From contig JBBWZQ010000421.1 in assembly GCA_039649115.1 (NCBI GenBank), positions 1 to 14,630 of the forward strand: a DNA stretch of 14,630 nucleotides. Direction: 5' to 3'. Of the stretch, positions 13,460 through 14,630 are shown one piece after another; position 1 is the first letter of the stretch, and each line of letters starts with the position of its first letter. The notes beneath the pieces were generated by a model. It was not told the DNA's origin. It saw only the letters and a program-made list of their open reading frames with translations, and did no database searches. Origin of the DNA: DATEJJ01 sp039649115 (lineage in GTDB: Bacteria; Actinomycetota; Actinomycetes; Mycobacteriales; Micromonosporaceae). The translations under genes and the position numbers were made by a program.

Positions 13460-14630
13460 GTGACAGGTACCCGGGAACTGGACGACATCCTGCAGCGTGC
13501 CGCCGGTGGCGGGCGGATCAGCCCGGACGAGGCGCTGCTGCTCTACACCGATGCGCCGTTCCACGCGCTGGGCGAGGCGGCCGACGCGGTACGGCGCCGC
13601 CGGTACCCGGACAACATCGTCACCTACATCATCGACCGCAACATCAACTACACCAACGTCTGCGTCACGGCCTGCAAGTTCTGCGCCTTCTACCGGGCGC
13701 CGAAGCACGACGAAGGCTGGTCGCACCCGATGGAGGAGATCCTGCGCCGGTGCGGCGAGGCCGTCGACCTGGGCGCCACCCAGGTGATGCTCCAGGGCGG
13801 CCACCACCCCGACTACGGCGTCGGGTACTACGAGGAGCTGTTCGCGGGCGTGAAGCGGGCGTACCCGCAGCTCGTGATCCACTCGATCGGCCCGAGCGAG
13901 ATCCTGCACATGTCGAAGGTGTCCAACGTCTCCATCGCGGAGGCGGTACGGCGCATCAAGGCGGCCGGCCTGGACTCGATCGCCGGTGCCGGAGCGGAGA
14001 TGCTCCCGGACCGGCCGCGGCAGGCGATCGCCCCGCTGAAGGAGTCCGGCGCGCGCTGGCTGGAGGTCATGGAGGTCGCGCACGGCATGGGTGTCGAGTC
14101 GACCGCGACCATGATGATGGGTACCGGCGAGACCAACGCCGAGCGCATCGAGCACATCCGGATGATCCGCGACGTTCAGGACCGTACCGGAGGTTTCCGC
14201 TCGTTCATCCCGTGGACGTACCAGCCGGAGAACAACCACCTCAAGGGCCGCACCCAGGCGACCAACCTGGAGTACCTGCGTTTCGTCGCGGTGGCCCGGC
14301 TGTTCTTCGACAACGTCAACCACCTGCAGTCCTCCTGGCTGACCACGGGCAAGGACGTGGGTCAGTTGTCGTTGCACATGGGTGTCGACGATCTCGGTTC
14401 GATCATGTTGGAGGAGAACGTCATCTCCAGTGCGGGTGCCCGGCACCGGTCGAAGCTGACCGAGCTGGTGTGGATGATCCGTACGGCGGGCCGGATCCCC
14501 GCCCAGCGGGACACCGTGTACCGCCGGATGACTGTGCACTGGACGCCGGCCGATGACCCGACGGACGAGCGGATCGTGTCGCATTTCTCGTCGATCGCGC
14601 TGCCCGGCGGCGGCGCCGGATCCCGGACGG
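13460..14630 (+). CDS. mqnC: Cyclic dehypoxanthinyl futalosine synthase MqnC, 3'-partial
   Basis: Radical SAM enzyme of the futalosine route to menaquinone; it converts dehypoxanthinyl futalosine to its cyclic form in the cytosol. About 390 residues are present and the frame is still open at the window edge; family members are close to this length, so little is missing. The 4Fe-4S/SAM motif CxxxCxxC is seen at Cys68, Cys72 and Cys75 (VCVTACKFCAFYR). Further family hallmarks are GATQVMLQGGHHPD, HSIGPSEI, GAGAEML, TATMMMGTGE, FIPWTYQPENN and SSWLTTGKDVGQL. Start GTG 13460 lies 10 bp after the eccA-like stop with GGGAG only 1 nt before it, so translation probably depends on coupling to the upstream gene. 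It has no known link to secretion and probably marks the chromosomal boundary of the ESX locus. Confidence 0.96.
   Translation, partial: MTGTRELDDILQRAAGGGRISPDEALLLYTDAPFHALGEAADAVRRRRYPDNIVTYIIDRNINYTNVCVTACKFCAFYRAPKHDEGWSHPMEEILRRCGEAVDLGATQVMLQGGHHPDYGVGYYEELFAGVKRAYPQLVIHSIGPSEILHMSKVSNVSIAEAVRRIKAAGLDSIAGAGAEMLPDRPRQAIAPLKESGARWLEVMEVAHGMGVESTATMMMGTGETNAERIEHIRMIRDVQDRTGGFRSFIPWTYQPENNHLKGRTQATNLEYLRFVAVARLFFDNVNHLQSSWLTTGKDVGQLSLHMGVDDLGSIMLEENVISSAGARHRSKLTELVWMIRTAGRIPAQRDTVYRRMTVHWTPADDPTDERIVSHFSSIALPGGGAGSRT

Noticed and set aside
10636..13488. Minus-strand open frame that would extend SUKH-B to about 1,278 residues
   Set aside because: The extension runs over the SUKH-3 gene and antisense through the EccA-like gene, both clearly real. 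Alignment with SUKH-A places the SUKH-B start at 10635.
13289..14584. Minus-strand open frame of 431 codons opposite mqnC
   Set aside because: mqnC on the plus strand has intact radical SAM motifs over the full region, so this frame is a shadow.

Overview
The window is about 70% or more G+C with dense, closely packed genes and many GTG/TTG starts. It carries a type VII (ESX) secretion locus next to a futalosine-pathway menaquinone gene. That combination fits a high-GC actinobacterium; the style resembles Micromonosporaceae (Actinoplanes/Micromonospora-like), but this is inferred from gene content and no search was run. No RNA gene, insertion sequence, CRISPR array or attachment site was seen. 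No gene-free stretch is longer than about 97 bp.

Layout, left to right. (1) 1..2514 (+): C-terminal two thirds of EccC, the motor ATPase of the ESX apparatus, cut at the left edge inside its first ATPase domain. (2) 2515..6057 (-): an apparent operon read leftward: a nuclease-like/SUKH fusion protein (called SUKH-A), then EccE, then a 366-residue Ala/Pro-rich protein of unknown function whose TTG start overlaps the eccE stop. (3) 6123..6569 (+): an MmpS-like lipoprotein. (4) 6582..9559 (-): two overlapping genes for candidate ESX substrates. One is a helical protein with a YxxxD export-type motif and a beta-rich tail; the other has a WXG100/PPE-like head and a very long Pro/Gly-rich tail. (5) 9652..11669 (-): a second nuclease-like/SUKH fusion (SUKH-B) overlapping a SUKH-3 family protein. 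(6) 11767..13449 (+): an EccA-type AAA+ ATPase whose N-terminal half is a right-handed beta-helix instead of the mycobacterial TPR domain. (7) 13460..end (+): mqnC, which marks the return to core metabolism.

How the genes may work together: EccC and EccE are core parts of the secretion machine, and the EccA-like ATPase is a probable cytosolic helper. The 6582..9559 pair are the likely cargo. EccB, EccD and the mycosin protease are absent and presumably lie to the left. Around the cargo cassette sit three SUKH-superfamily proteins. SUKH proteins are known immunity factors of polymorphic toxin systems, yet no obvious complete toxin is encoded here. The most interesting point is that SUKH-A and SUKH-B each carry, in front of the SUKH domain, a domain resembling the WHH-type HNH/Endonuclease VII toxin fold. 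The usual W-H-H core reads W-A-H in both copies. These look like single-chain toxin-fold plus immunity fusions, possibly with a disarmed nuclease, attached to an ESX locus.
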